Assembly: GCA_027487515.1 (NCBI GenBank)
Contig: JAIYDL010000016.1
Span: 62,001-126,000 of the forward strand
Source of the DNA: Pseudomonadota bacterium
GTDB lineage: Bacteria; Bdellovibrionota; Bacteriovoracia; Bacteriovoracales; Bacteriovoracaceae
Reading direction: 5' to 3'
DNA: 64,000 nucleotides
Part shown: positions 1 through 6,791 of the stretch, one piece after another
Position numbering within the stretch: position 1 is the first letter of the stretch
How the letters are laid out: every line of letters starts with the position of its first letter
The notes under the pieces: model-generated
What the model was told of the DNA's origin: nothing
The model's input: the letters and a program-made list of their open reading frames with translations, nothing else
The model's database searches: none
Position numbers and translations under genes: made by a program

Positions 1-11
1 CCATACCTATC

Positions 12-542
12 CTAGTTCGTTAGATTGCTGAAGACGATCTTGGAGAAGAGGTCTTTCACCCGCTCGTCGATGCCGTCTTTGTTCTTCCGGAAGATTGCTT
101 CGTCCGTCTTTGATACTGTCCGTACGGAGTCCATCACTTTAACGATCTCCTCGTAGGTGATTTCTCCCACGGGCTCAAAGATGATGGTGTCCTCTTCGAG
201 GTGCTGTTTCTTCAGTTCGATCAGGACACTGTGGAGCTCGTCGAAGTTGAATTCCCCCGTGGGACTCCGGTCGAACTTTTTGATTGGCCTCGAGGGGATC
301 CCCTGCGAGAGGGTCAATTCGTTCGTGTTCATCACCAGCGTTAACGCCAGCGGGTCCTTCTCTGGTTTCTGCGGCTCCGATTCCGAGATGATCGGAGCAT
401 CGCTCCCGATCTCATAGATCTTCAGGAAGCTCGCTGACATTAGGAGGAAGAAGATGAAGATGAACACCGAATCCATGATCGGGACGAGGTTCAGTTTCTC
501 TTCGGGCTTCTTCCGTTTCCGGCTGGTGGGAACTCTGAGCAT
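12..542 (-). CDS. ExbD/TolR-family proton-channel partner protein
   Basis: The 176-residue protein has a short basic N-terminus, one membrane segment at about residues 19-38 and a periplasmic domain, the ExbD/TolR plan. The membrane segment (NLVPIMDSVFIFIFFLLM) carries an Asp at residue 24 in the place of the conserved proton-relay Asp of the family. Such proteins pair with a TolQ/ExbB/MotA-like channel to turn proton flow into work on the outer membrane or a motility machine; the matching channel gene lies 9 bp upstream (552-1193), so the two are surely co-transcribed. A start-like ATG on this strand at positions 4-2, just after this stop, suggests that another gene follows to the left, outside the window. 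The load driven by this pair is not visible from the sequence. Confidence 0.85.
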   Translation of the reverse strand: MLRVPTSRKRKKPEEKLNLVPIMDSVFIFIFFLLMSASFLKIYEIGSDAPIISESEPQKPEKDPLALTLVMNTNELTLSQGIPSRPIKKFDRSPTGEFNFDELHSVLIELKKQHLEEDTIIFEPVGEITYEEIVKVMDSVRTVSKTDEAIFRKNKDGIDERVKDLFSKIVFSNLTN

Positions 543-551
543 ACGCGCGTC

Positions 552-1193
552 CTAATCGTCGATGGCCTTCTTCGTGCCGAGGATGTCCTGGAGCTTCACG
601 GAGAATTCATCGATCTCGTTGACAATTTTTTCCGACTTCGCCATGAGGAACGCGTGGACCATCATGATCGTGATCGCGGCCAAGAGACCGAGGGCGGTGG
701 TGTTCATCGCCACGGCGATCCCTTTCGCTAACACCTCTGCTTTCTGTGTTGGATCCGCGGCGGAAACGGCGGAGAAGGATTGGATGAGACCTTGGATCGT
801 TCCGAGGAGTCCGAAGAGCGTAGAAAGGTTCGCCGCAAGCTGAAGGTACGGAATCCGCTGCTCGATCTTCGGGATCACTTCGAGGGCGGTGGCGTCGATG
901 GCGTTCTGGACTTGCTCCGGCGACTGGTTCGCCCGCTTGAGTCCACTCTTCAGAACTCGTGGGAGCGCGGCCGTTGAGCCCGAGCACACTCGGATCGCCC
1001 CTTGGATGTCGTTGGAGAGAATGTAGCGCTGAAGTTCGTTCATGAACGACGGACCATCCACGTCGTAGGTGTAGGAGAGCTTCTTGAAGCGCTCCAGAGC
1101 GACGGCGATCGCGAAGGCCCACACGGCGAGGATGACGTACATGAAAATGCCGCCCTCGACGATGAATCTAATACTAAATTGGATGATTTCCAT
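552..1193 (-). CDS. MotA/TolQ/ExbB proton channel family protein
   Basis: Three membrane segments (about residues 15-34, 112-140 and 157-185 of the 213-residue form) and the GTIQGLIQSF stretch after the second segment identify the TolQ/ExbB/MotA channel family. An in-frame ATG 42 bp further upstream exists, but the start at 1193 has a strong ribosome site (AAGGGGAAG) and removes a non-conserved tail, so I chose it. It sits between a large membrane protein gene and an ExbD-like gene on the same strand. In this group of bacteria such channels power Tol/Ton-like envelope work or Agl-type gliding; the sequence does not say which. Confidence 0.88.
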   Translation of the reverse strand: MEIIQFSIRFIVEGGIFMYVILAVWAFAIAVALERFKKLSYTYDVDGPSFMNELQRYILSNDIQGAIRVCSGSTAALPRVLKSGLKRANQSPEQVQNAIDATALEVIPKIEQRIPYLQLAANLSTLFGLLGTIQGLIQSFSAVSAADPTQKAEVLAKGIAVAMNTTALGLLAAITIMMVHAFLMAKSEKIVNEIDEFSVKLQDILGTKKAIDD

Positions 1194-1310
1194 AACACTT
1201 CCCCTTCCGTGGAAAAATAACGATTTATAATTCATTATAATCCGAATCGGGTTGTGCGAAAGAAAATTAGCAGGGGTTCTTCGGATTCGGTGGCCGAGAG
1301 TTTCGCTCGC

Positions 1311-3611
1311 TTATTTTTTCTTCTTCGTTGCCGGCGGGGGGGTGAGGTCTTTGTGCTTCTTCCGAGTCAGGATTCGGTCTAGGCTCCGGAGGTACCGATT
1401 CGAGATTTGCATAAAGATCGATGCGTCCGCAACGGGAGAAATTCCGTCTTGGCCTTTGCCGGCGACGGAGAGTTTTTCGTCGAGTTCGAGGTAGCCGTTC
1501 ATCCCGGCGGCTTTCTGGTCGGCTTCACTGAGCTTCGCGTTCTCTTCCATCGCCGCGAGGACCGCGGCCTCGTCCATCGGTTCGTCGCCCGCTTCGGTTG
1601 GGGTCGCGGCTTCGAGTTTAACGACCTCTTGAGTCGGGGCTTTGCTGGAGTCCGTGCTCTTGGCCCCGTCTTTCGTCTCTGCCTCCGCAAGTCCCGGGGC
1701 GGATGCTCCAACGTCGGAGAGGTCCATCCGGAAGTTCGGCGGGAGTGCGGCGATCTTCTCTGTGCGCAGACCGTCGTTGAGTGTGTCTTGCATCTTCGTT
1801 AGCTGCGTTTTCATCTCTGTCTGGTAGTCGAAGTCTTTGTCGCCCTTCGCTCGGACTTGCTCGTTGAGCTCCACCTTCTTCCGGTTGTAGAGTTCGTTCA
1901 GTGCACCCATCTTCGCACTCACTTCGCCGGCGAGGACACGGGCCCGTTCGGTGTTCCCGCTCGCGAGCTCATTCGCAAGATCCGTCGCTAGAGTGGTGGT
2001 CGAGGTCATCAGTGCCTTGTCGTTTGGTGCGAGCTCCCCGATCACGGGTCTTGTGAGACGGATCGGGTTTGCGCATGCAGCCTCGGAGATATCGACCCCT
2101 TTATCCGTCTGGGCGGCGCAAGTTTTCGGCTGAGCGGCATCTGGTAGGGCAAGGATGGTGTTCGGAGTGACCTGATTGGTACCTCCGTTAACTCCACCTG
2201 AGGAGCCGCTTGTGGCACCACTGGTGGCACCATTCGTAGAGCCTCCAGTGGTTCCAGCACTCACATCCAGCGCTTGGCCGTTCCCTGGGAGAGCGGCGCT
2301 CGAGACAGCGTTATTCCCGTTTGCATCTGCGGTGACCGTTGCTCCTGCGGCAGTTAGGTCCTGCCCAGGCATCACGTACTGGTTCATGCCGCGGTTGTCG
2401 TCGGTCTGCTGTCGGAAGGAGTTGAGAAGTTTCGTTAATTTTTGGATGTTCGGCTGGATCACACCGCTTTGCCGTTGCTTGAGTCCGGTGATGATTCCGG
2501 CAGTCAGTAAACCGTTGATCCCAAAGGTTATTGAACGCGGGATTGGAAAGTTATAGGCGGCCTGGATAAGTGGGTTAAGTGCTTTTACGAAAAAGGTCAG
2601 GAGCCCTAGAAAGATCTTTATGTAATTGAAGTTTCCATCGCCGCTCGCCATTCCAAATCCCGTGCTGTAGGCGATGGCGACGAGAGAAGAAAGTCCGATG
2701 TCCATGATCACAAACTGTGGCCAGAGGGGAGAACAGTTGGCCCAGGCGATGGCAGAGTATGCCCCAAGGTAGGAGTAGCATCCCTGAAAATAGAGTGCCG
2801 AAGCGCCGCAGATCCCGCCGGCAATGATGATCGGCATCGGTGCTGCGAAGTTCGGCTTCGTGCTCGCCGCTCCGAGAGGGGACACTGCTGTACATGCAGC
2901 CAGGTGGGTCGCGTAGCATCCGGCGTAGCCCGGACCACAGGGAGTCGCAAGCGCCGCTGCAGTGGCAGCACACGCCGTCGCACCCGCGGCCACTCCGGCC
3001 ATGTTTCCAGTAAATTCCTCCGTCAACGCCAAGATCGCCGCCGCGGTATACATCGCTGTGACCGCAGAGAGCCACATCGTCCGGTCATCCACAAGTTTCG
3101 AGAGACGCTTCTCATCCGCTAGGCGCTTCTCGATGATCTGGCGCTGGATGTCCCCGTTACCGCCGCCCTTGAAAGATTGCTGATCCTTTTTCTTCGCCTC
3201 CGCGAGCTCCGTGAGAAAGTCCTTCTGGTCCTTGTTCTGGGCCTTTCCTCCATTGCTGATTTCGCTCATGATATACACGAGGCTCGCCGCCCAGAACATC
3301 GCGATCGATGGGACCTTCATCCCGAACGTACACCGGGTGATCATGTTCGCGCCGATAACGGTGTTGATAACATTGAGGGCCTGACGGCTGTAGAACTCAA
3401 AGCCGCCTGACGTCTGGGAGGACTTATCGTACTCCTCATTTTTTTGGGCCTGAACTTCGCTCGCCTGTTTCGGGTCCGTGATCGGCTTCCCATCTGCACC
3501 GGTCGGCGCTTGAGACACCTGATCTGTGGACCCATTCTGGGCACCCGCCGTCTGCGCCAGGACCGGCGAAACCATGAGCTGGAGGGAAAGGATGACCGCG
3601 AAGAACTTCAT
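1311..3611 (-). CDS. Large exported multi-pass membrane protein of unknown function
   Basis: This 766-residue protein was not recognised. It starts with a clear signal peptide (cut probably after VLA, residue 19). A central part (about 90-420) has several hydrophobic stretches including an Ala/Gly/Cys-rich one with many Cys (CAATAAALATPCGPGYAGC), a Gly/Ser/Thr-rich linker follows (about 440-490), then an acidic, Ala/Glu-rich helical region and a very basic, Lys-ending tail. The gene lies 117 bp upstream of a TolQ-like and an ExbD-like gene on the same strand, so it may be the substrate, anchor or partner of that proton channel; this is inference from position only. There is no ribosome site before the ATG, but a TAGAAT hexamer lies 6 bp ahead of it. 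Confidence 0.75.
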   Translation of the reverse strand: MKFFAVILSLQLMVSPVLAQTAGAQNGSTDQVSQAPTGADGKPITDPKQASEVQAQKNEEYDKSSQTSGGFEFYSRQALNVINTVIGANMITRCTFGMKVPSIAMFWAASLVYIMSEISNGGKAQNKDQKDFLTELAEAKKKDQQSFKGGGNGDIQRQIIEKRLADEKRLSKLVDDRTMWLSAVTAMYTAAAILALTEEFTGNMAGVAAGATACAATAAALATPCGPGYAGCYATHLAACTAVSPLGAASTKPNFAAPMPIIIAGGICGASALYFQGCYSYLGAYSAIAWANCSPLWPQFVIMDIGLSSLVAIAYSTGFGMASGDGNFNYIKIFLGLLTFFVKALNPLIQAAYNFPIPRSITFGINGLLTAGIITGLKQRQSGVIQPNIQKLTKLLNSFRQQTDDNRGMNQYVMPGQDLTAAGATVTADANGNNAVSSAALPGNGQALDVSAGTTGGSTNGATSGATSGSSGGVNGGTNQVTPNTILALPDAAQPKTCAAQTDKGVDISEAACANPIRLTRPVIGELAPNDKALMTSTTTLATDLANELASGNTERARVLAGEVSAKMGALNELYNRKKVELNEQVRAKGDKDFDYQTEMKTQLTKMQDTLNDGLRTEKIAALPPNFRMDLSDVGASAPGLAEAETKDGAKSTDSSKAPTQEVVKLEAATPTEAGDEPMDEAAVLAAMEENAKLSEADQKAAGMNGYLELDEKLSVAGKGQDGISPVADASIFMQISNRYLRSLDRILTRKKHKDLTPPPATKKKK

Positions 3612-3617
3612 AGGTCT

Positions 3618-3623
3618 ATTCTA
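3618..3623 (-). promoter_or_regulatory. Candidate -10 hexamer of a leaderless promoter
   Basis: TAGAAT (5 of 6 to the sigma-70 -10) lies exactly 6 nt before the ATG of the 766-residue gene, which has no ribosome site. The -35 region is poor. It fits the pattern seen at several other genes in the window. Confidence 0.3.
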
Positions 3624-3711
3624 CGGGAATCCAACAAATTTCACTGAAATGAGACTAGGCGGAAAGGATTTCCGGTTAAATCCCCGGGATCACAATAGGA
3701 GGCGTGCCAAC

Positions 3712-3736
3712 GAGGAGAGGCAAAACACCTCTCCTC
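3712..3736 (-). terminator. Hairpin after the small exported protein gene
   Basis: Perfect 9-bp inverted repeat (GAGGAGAGG, 7-nt loop, CCTCTCCTC) just past the stop of the gene ending at 3746 (minus strand). There is no U-run after it, so it may end transcription weakly or only protect the 3' end. Confidence 0.4.
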
Positions 3737-3745
3737 AAGGAGTGC

Positions 3746-4171
3746 TTAGAAATTGCAAGTCAGAGGACGACCGTTGTAGGGGAAGGTCACGCTCTTGATC
3801 CGACCTTGCCCGTCGATCTTCAGCGCCCCGCCGCCGACCGCGGTATAATCTAGGTCACGAACCTCTGTTTTATCCCCAACCCGGAACAGGTTATTAAACC
3901 AGAATTCCTGACTGAAGCGTAAGAGCTTTCCGGTCTTGTCATCGTACCCCGAGAGACCTACGTCGACCCGGACATTATAGGCTGGGTTCCCGTACGAATC
4001 TTCCTGAAGGAGGTTCTTCACCTTCTCGACCTGGGCCCTACAAGACGTAGAGATTCCATTGAGATCGAACTTGGTTCTGACCGTGCCCTTGAGGATGAGA
4101 GTCCCCTCGATGGTGTGGGCGAAAGTGGGGAAGCTGAGGACTGTGAGAATCGCGATGATGCTTGTTTTCAT
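3746..4171 (-). CDS. Small exported protein, likely partner of the protein glutaminase
   Basis: The 141-residue product has a signal peptide (ends near TFAHT) and a beta-rich mature part with two Cys (SCRAQ near residue 44 and the C-terminal TCNF) that could form a disulfide. I did not recognise a family. A good ribosome site (AAGGAT) precedes the ATG. It starts 9 bp after the stop of the protein-glutaminase-like gene, so both are made from one mRNA. It could be an inhibitor, chaperone or co-factor of that enzyme, but this is a guess from position. Confidence 0.7.
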   Translation of the reverse strand: MKTSIIAILTVLSFPTFAHTIEGTLILKGTVRTKFDLNGISTSCRAQVEKVKNLLQEDSYGNPAYNVRVDVGLSGYDDKTGKLLRFSQEFWFNNLFRVGDKTEVRDLDYTAVGGGALKIDGQGRIKSVTFPYNGRPLTCNF

Positions 4172-4180
4172 AGGTTATCC

Positions 4181-5086
4181 TTAAAACTTTCTGATGATCT
4201 TACCGGTGTCGAGACCCTCGTACATTTGTTCCCAGTTCTTGAAGGCCTTCCGTGAGTCCTGAAGCTCCTCGAGCACCCAGTGGTTGCGCTCAACTCCGTT
4301 CTTGTCTCTGTTCTCGATGTTAAGCGGGCTGAAGTAGTGCATCGGAACTCGCATGTAGTAGCACAACCGAGTCCAGTGCCCTTCTTCGAACTGCTGGTAG
4401 CGGCTGATCTCCGGGCAGGTAATCTTGTCTGTTTTGATGAAATGGGTGAGCCAGTTCTTGATGGTCACGGGTCTCTCAAGGAACGTCCCATCGAGAACGT
4501 ACTCCACGCCTCCAGCGGTCACCATCGGAGCGACGTGGAACCACCACTTCTCTTCCTCCAGGATCTGATAGCGTTGGGTGTAGAAGATGAAGATTTTTTC
4601 CGACGAGACGCCGAGCTTGGACCACATATCAAACGACCACATGTGCGCTCGCTTGAAGCACTCCGAGCGGCTCTTGTCCCCGTCATTTAACATGTCGTCG
4701 AAGATCTTCTTCGCGTCGTCGTACCCCTGGAGATCCGTCGGAGCAAACTGGCGGAGTTGGTTGTACCGGAAGTGGTTCAGATCGAGAGTTGTTGTGTCGA
4801 CTTCACCCGGGAGCACTTCTCGGATGGAAGTGATCACGGCCTCACGACCTAGGTCCCGGAAGTCGAGCCGTACGACTTTGCCAACGAGGGCCTTGATTCT
4901 CTTGATGCTTTCTTCGGTTCGGGTAGCTTTGAAGACACGTCCGTCGCTCGCGGAAAGAACGAGAAGCCGTTCTGTCTTCAGGGACTCGAAGACGTTAAAC
5001 ACTGTCGTGTAGACGGTGTCTGCTTTCGCGATGCTCTGGAAGAGCACAATCATCACGGCAAGGATCATCCAAGGTTTCAGCGTCAT
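4181..5086 (-). CDS. Exported protein-glutaminase-like deamidase
   Basis: 301 residues with an N-terminal signal peptide or anchor (residues 1-22), a pro-like region, then a C-terminal catalytic domain. Around C143 (ECFKRAHMW), H184 (WWFHVAPMV) and D199 (YVLDGTF) the spacing and motifs match the Cys-His-Asp triad of bacterial protein-glutaminase, which turns protein-bound glutamine into glutamate. Known members are made with a pro-region and secreted. Here the region 23-130 could be the pro-domain. The ribosome site is GAGGAAG. The next gene (3746-4171) follows after 9 bp. In a predatory or scavenging bacterium the enzyme could modify prey or host proteins; that role is inferred. Loss of activity on alanine at C143 would support the call. 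Confidence 0.72.
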   Translation of the reverse strand: MTLKPWMILAVMIVLFQSIAKADTVYTTVFNVFESLKTERLLVLSASDGRVFKATRTEESIKRIKALVGKVVRLDFRDLGREAVITSIREVLPGEVDTTTLDLNHFRYNQLRQFAPTDLQGYDDAKKIFDDMLNDGDKSRSECFKRAHMWSFDMWSKLGVSSEKIFIFYTQRYQILEEEKWWFHVAPMVTAGGVEYVLDGTFLERPVTIKNWLTHFIKTDKITCPEISRYQQFEEGHWTRLCYYMRVPMHYFSPLNIENRDKNGVERNHWVLEELQDSRKAFKNWEQMYEGLDTGKIIRKF

Positions 5087-5178
5087 AAACTTCCTCTTTA
5101 AAAAAGTGTATGACTACTAACCCTGTAGTGCGTTACTGGCCAGAGATGTGGGGGGGGCTAGTGAAAAGATTACAGGTA

Positions 5179-5760
5179 CTAAGCGTAGTTTTCTGGGAAA
5201 AGTTGGCGTTCGATGCCTTCGATGAAGATGTGGATGCACTTGATGTGGATTTCTTGGATCCGGTCCGTGATCGGGGCCTGGACGACTAGCGGGACGTCGA
5301 CCAACTTTTTAAGTTGACCGCCATCCTTCCCGAGGAGACCCACGACTTTCATGCCTTTGGCCCGAGCGACCTCTACGGCCCGGATCACATTGGCCGAATT
5401 ACCCGAGGTAGAAATCGCAAGCAGCACATCACCTTGTTGACCCCAGGCCTCCACGAACCGAGAAAAAATATGCTCGAAACCAAAGTCATTGGCGATGCAG
5501 GTGATGTGACCGGCCTCGGAGATCCCCGTCGCTGGAAGGGGAGCGCGGTCTTTTCTGTAGCGGCCCGTTAGCTCTTCGGCGAAGTGAAGGGAGTCACACA
5601 TTGACCCACCGTTCCCGCAGCTGAAGACTCGTCCTTTGTTCCGGAACGCATCAACGAAGAGCGCGATGGCACGCTCGATCAGTACGACATTGGTCTCGTC
5701 GTCGACGAATCGATTAAGAGTGGTCTGAGCTTCCAAGAGTGATGAACGAATAAAACTCAT
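5179..5760 (-). CDS. gmhA: Sedoheptulose-7-phosphate isomerase (LPS heptose synthesis)
   Basis: 193 residues, the usual length. It has the SIS-domain motif SCGNGGSMCDSLHFAEELTG, as in E. coli GmhA, and STSGNSANVIRA in the sugar-phosphate site, followed by the IQEIHIKCIHIFIEGIE helix. The enzyme makes D-glycero-D-manno-heptose-7-phosphate in the cytoplasm, the first step to ADP-heptose for LPS core, which indicates an outer membrane. It stands downstream of trxA with a hairpin between. No ribosome site is obvious before the ATG. Confidence 0.93.
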   Translation of the reverse strand: MSFIRSSLLEAQTTLNRFVDDETNVVLIERAIALFVDAFRNKGRVFSCGNGGSMCDSLHFAEELTGRYRKDRAPLPATGISEAGHITCIANDFGFEHIFSRFVEAWGQQGDVLLAISTSGNSANVIRAVEVARAKGMKVVGLLGKDGGQLKKLVDVPLVVQAPITDRIQEIHIKCIHIFIEGIERQLFPENYA

Positions 5761-5771
5761 AGCAATGATGA

Positions 5772-5795
5772 AGGCGGATCAATCCTAATCCGCCT
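5772..5795 (-). terminator. Hairpin between trxA and gmhA
   Basis: Inverted repeat AGGCGGAT / ATCCGCCT with an 8-nt loop just past the trxA stop on the minus strand. Only a weak T-rich stretch (TTCATCATT) follows, so termination may be partial. Confidence 0.45.
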
Positions 5796-5804
5796 CTCCT
5801 TAAA

Positions 5805-6131
5805 CTAACCGATGAGAGAGTTGAAGTTCTTGACGATCTCGGCCTTCGGCTGATTCCCGACCAGCGTTGACTTCACTTCTCCATTCTTAAAGAAGATGAG
5901 CGTCGGGATGCCGCGGATCCCAAACTTCTGAGCAAGGTCAGACGCCTGGTCAACGTTAACTTTGACGATGGTGGCCTTGCCGTTCATTTCCGTTGCGATC
6001 TCGTCGAGGACCGGGGAGAGCGCCTTGCATGGGCCACACCATTCGGCCCAGAAATCAACGAGGACCGGTTTGTCGGACTTAGCGACTTCCTGTTCCCAAT
6101 TGGCGGAAGTGACACTTGTTAAATTGGCCAT
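5805..6131 (-). CDS. trxA: Thioredoxin
   Basis: 108 residues, the length of E. coli thioredoxin. The active site is FWAEWCGPCK and the cis-proline loop is GIRGIPTLIFF. It is a cytoplasmic disulfide reductase used by thioredoxin reductase. The start at 6131 is chosen because AAGGAG lies 5 nt ahead and the product MANLTSVTS fits the family; a longer form adds eight residues without support. Confidence 0.95.
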   Translation of the reverse strand: MANLTSVTSANWEQEVAKSDKPVLVDFWAEWCGPCKALSPVLDEIATEMNGKATIVKVNVDQASDLAQKFGIRGIPTLIFFKNGEVKSTLVGNQPKAEIVKNFNSLIG

Positions 6132-6271
6132 AAAATCTCCTTGTGCGGCGCTCATCAGAACACCGTTTTACTTTAACTTATCGATATTCACAGGACAAGT
6201 TCATCTGAGTATACAACCGATTACCTCACTCGGGAATCAATGAAATTGCGCTCAACCTGTGATTTTTTGGC

Positions 6272-6277
6272 TACAAT
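6272..6277 (+). promoter_or_regulatory. Candidate -10 hexamer upstream of the RDD gene
   Basis: TACAAT lies 7 nt ahead of the ATG at 6285, a spacing that would give a leaderless mRNA. No good -35 is seen at 16-18 nt, so the call is weak. Confidence 0.35.
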
Positions 6278-6284
6278 ACCGGGG

Positions 6285-6785
6285 ATGAACAGAAAGTCTC
6301 TCTTAACCGGACCCATGATCCGGGCAAGAAGGTCCCGACTGATAGCTAAATGTATCGACATAGGCCTAGTTACCCTGGGCGCGGTTTTCTATTATCCCAT
6401 GGGGCTCATCCTCGGCACCATCTATCTGTCTATTTCAGACTCCCTTTACGACGGCCAATCCATCGGCAAACGCTTCATGGGCTTCGGTGTGGTCTCCCTC
6501 GTCGACGGGGAACCCTGCTCCACGTGGCAATCCTTCATCCGCAATCTCCCGTTTACTGTCCCCCTCTTCTTCCTCGTGTTTCCCTTTTGGGGCTGGGTCT
6601 TTTCCGGCGTCTTTGCTTTGCCCCTCGCAGCGATGGAGGTCTATTTCCTGTTCAAAGGGAATTCTGCCCACCGCCTCGGCGACATCATGGCCGATACCAC
6701 CGTCATTGCTAATGATGGGACCAGATTGGATTTGCGCAAGCCCAAGGGTCCATGGTTTGATACTCCACCCGTTCCACTCCAATAG
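6285..6785 (+). CDS. RDD-family membrane protein
   Basis: A small membrane protein of the RDD family: an ARRSRLIAKCIDIG motif opens the first membrane helix, GQSIGKRFMG follows the second, and the tail HRLGDIMADTTVI is typical. The function of the family is mostly unknown; some members act as ion antiporters. Start choice is uncertain. An ATG at 6240 gives 15 more residues, but that stretch is not RDD-like and would overlap the TACAAT hexamer; neither start has a ribosome site. polA begins 7 bp after the stop, so the two are probably co-transcribed. Confidence 0.8.
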   Translation: MNRKSLLTGPMIRARRSRLIAKCIDIGLVTLGAVFYYPMGLILGTIYLSISDSLYDGQSIGKRFMGFGVVSLVDGEPCSTWQSFIRNLPFTVPLFFLVFPFWGWVFSGVFALPLAAMEVYFLFKGNSAHRLGDIMADTTVIANDGTRLDLRKPKGPWFDTPPVPLQ

Positions 6786-6791
6786 GTTAGA

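Noticed and set aside
607-1122. Long open frame overlapping the TolQ-like gene in another frame
   Set aside because: Arg-rich out-of-frame reading typical of a high-GC gene; the TolQ-like frame is clearly the real one.
1230-1290. Inverted repeat CCGAATC / GATTCGG between the TolQ-like gene and the 766-residue gene
   Set aside because: Arms of 7 bp about 40 nt apart and no T-run; too weak to call a terminator or operator.
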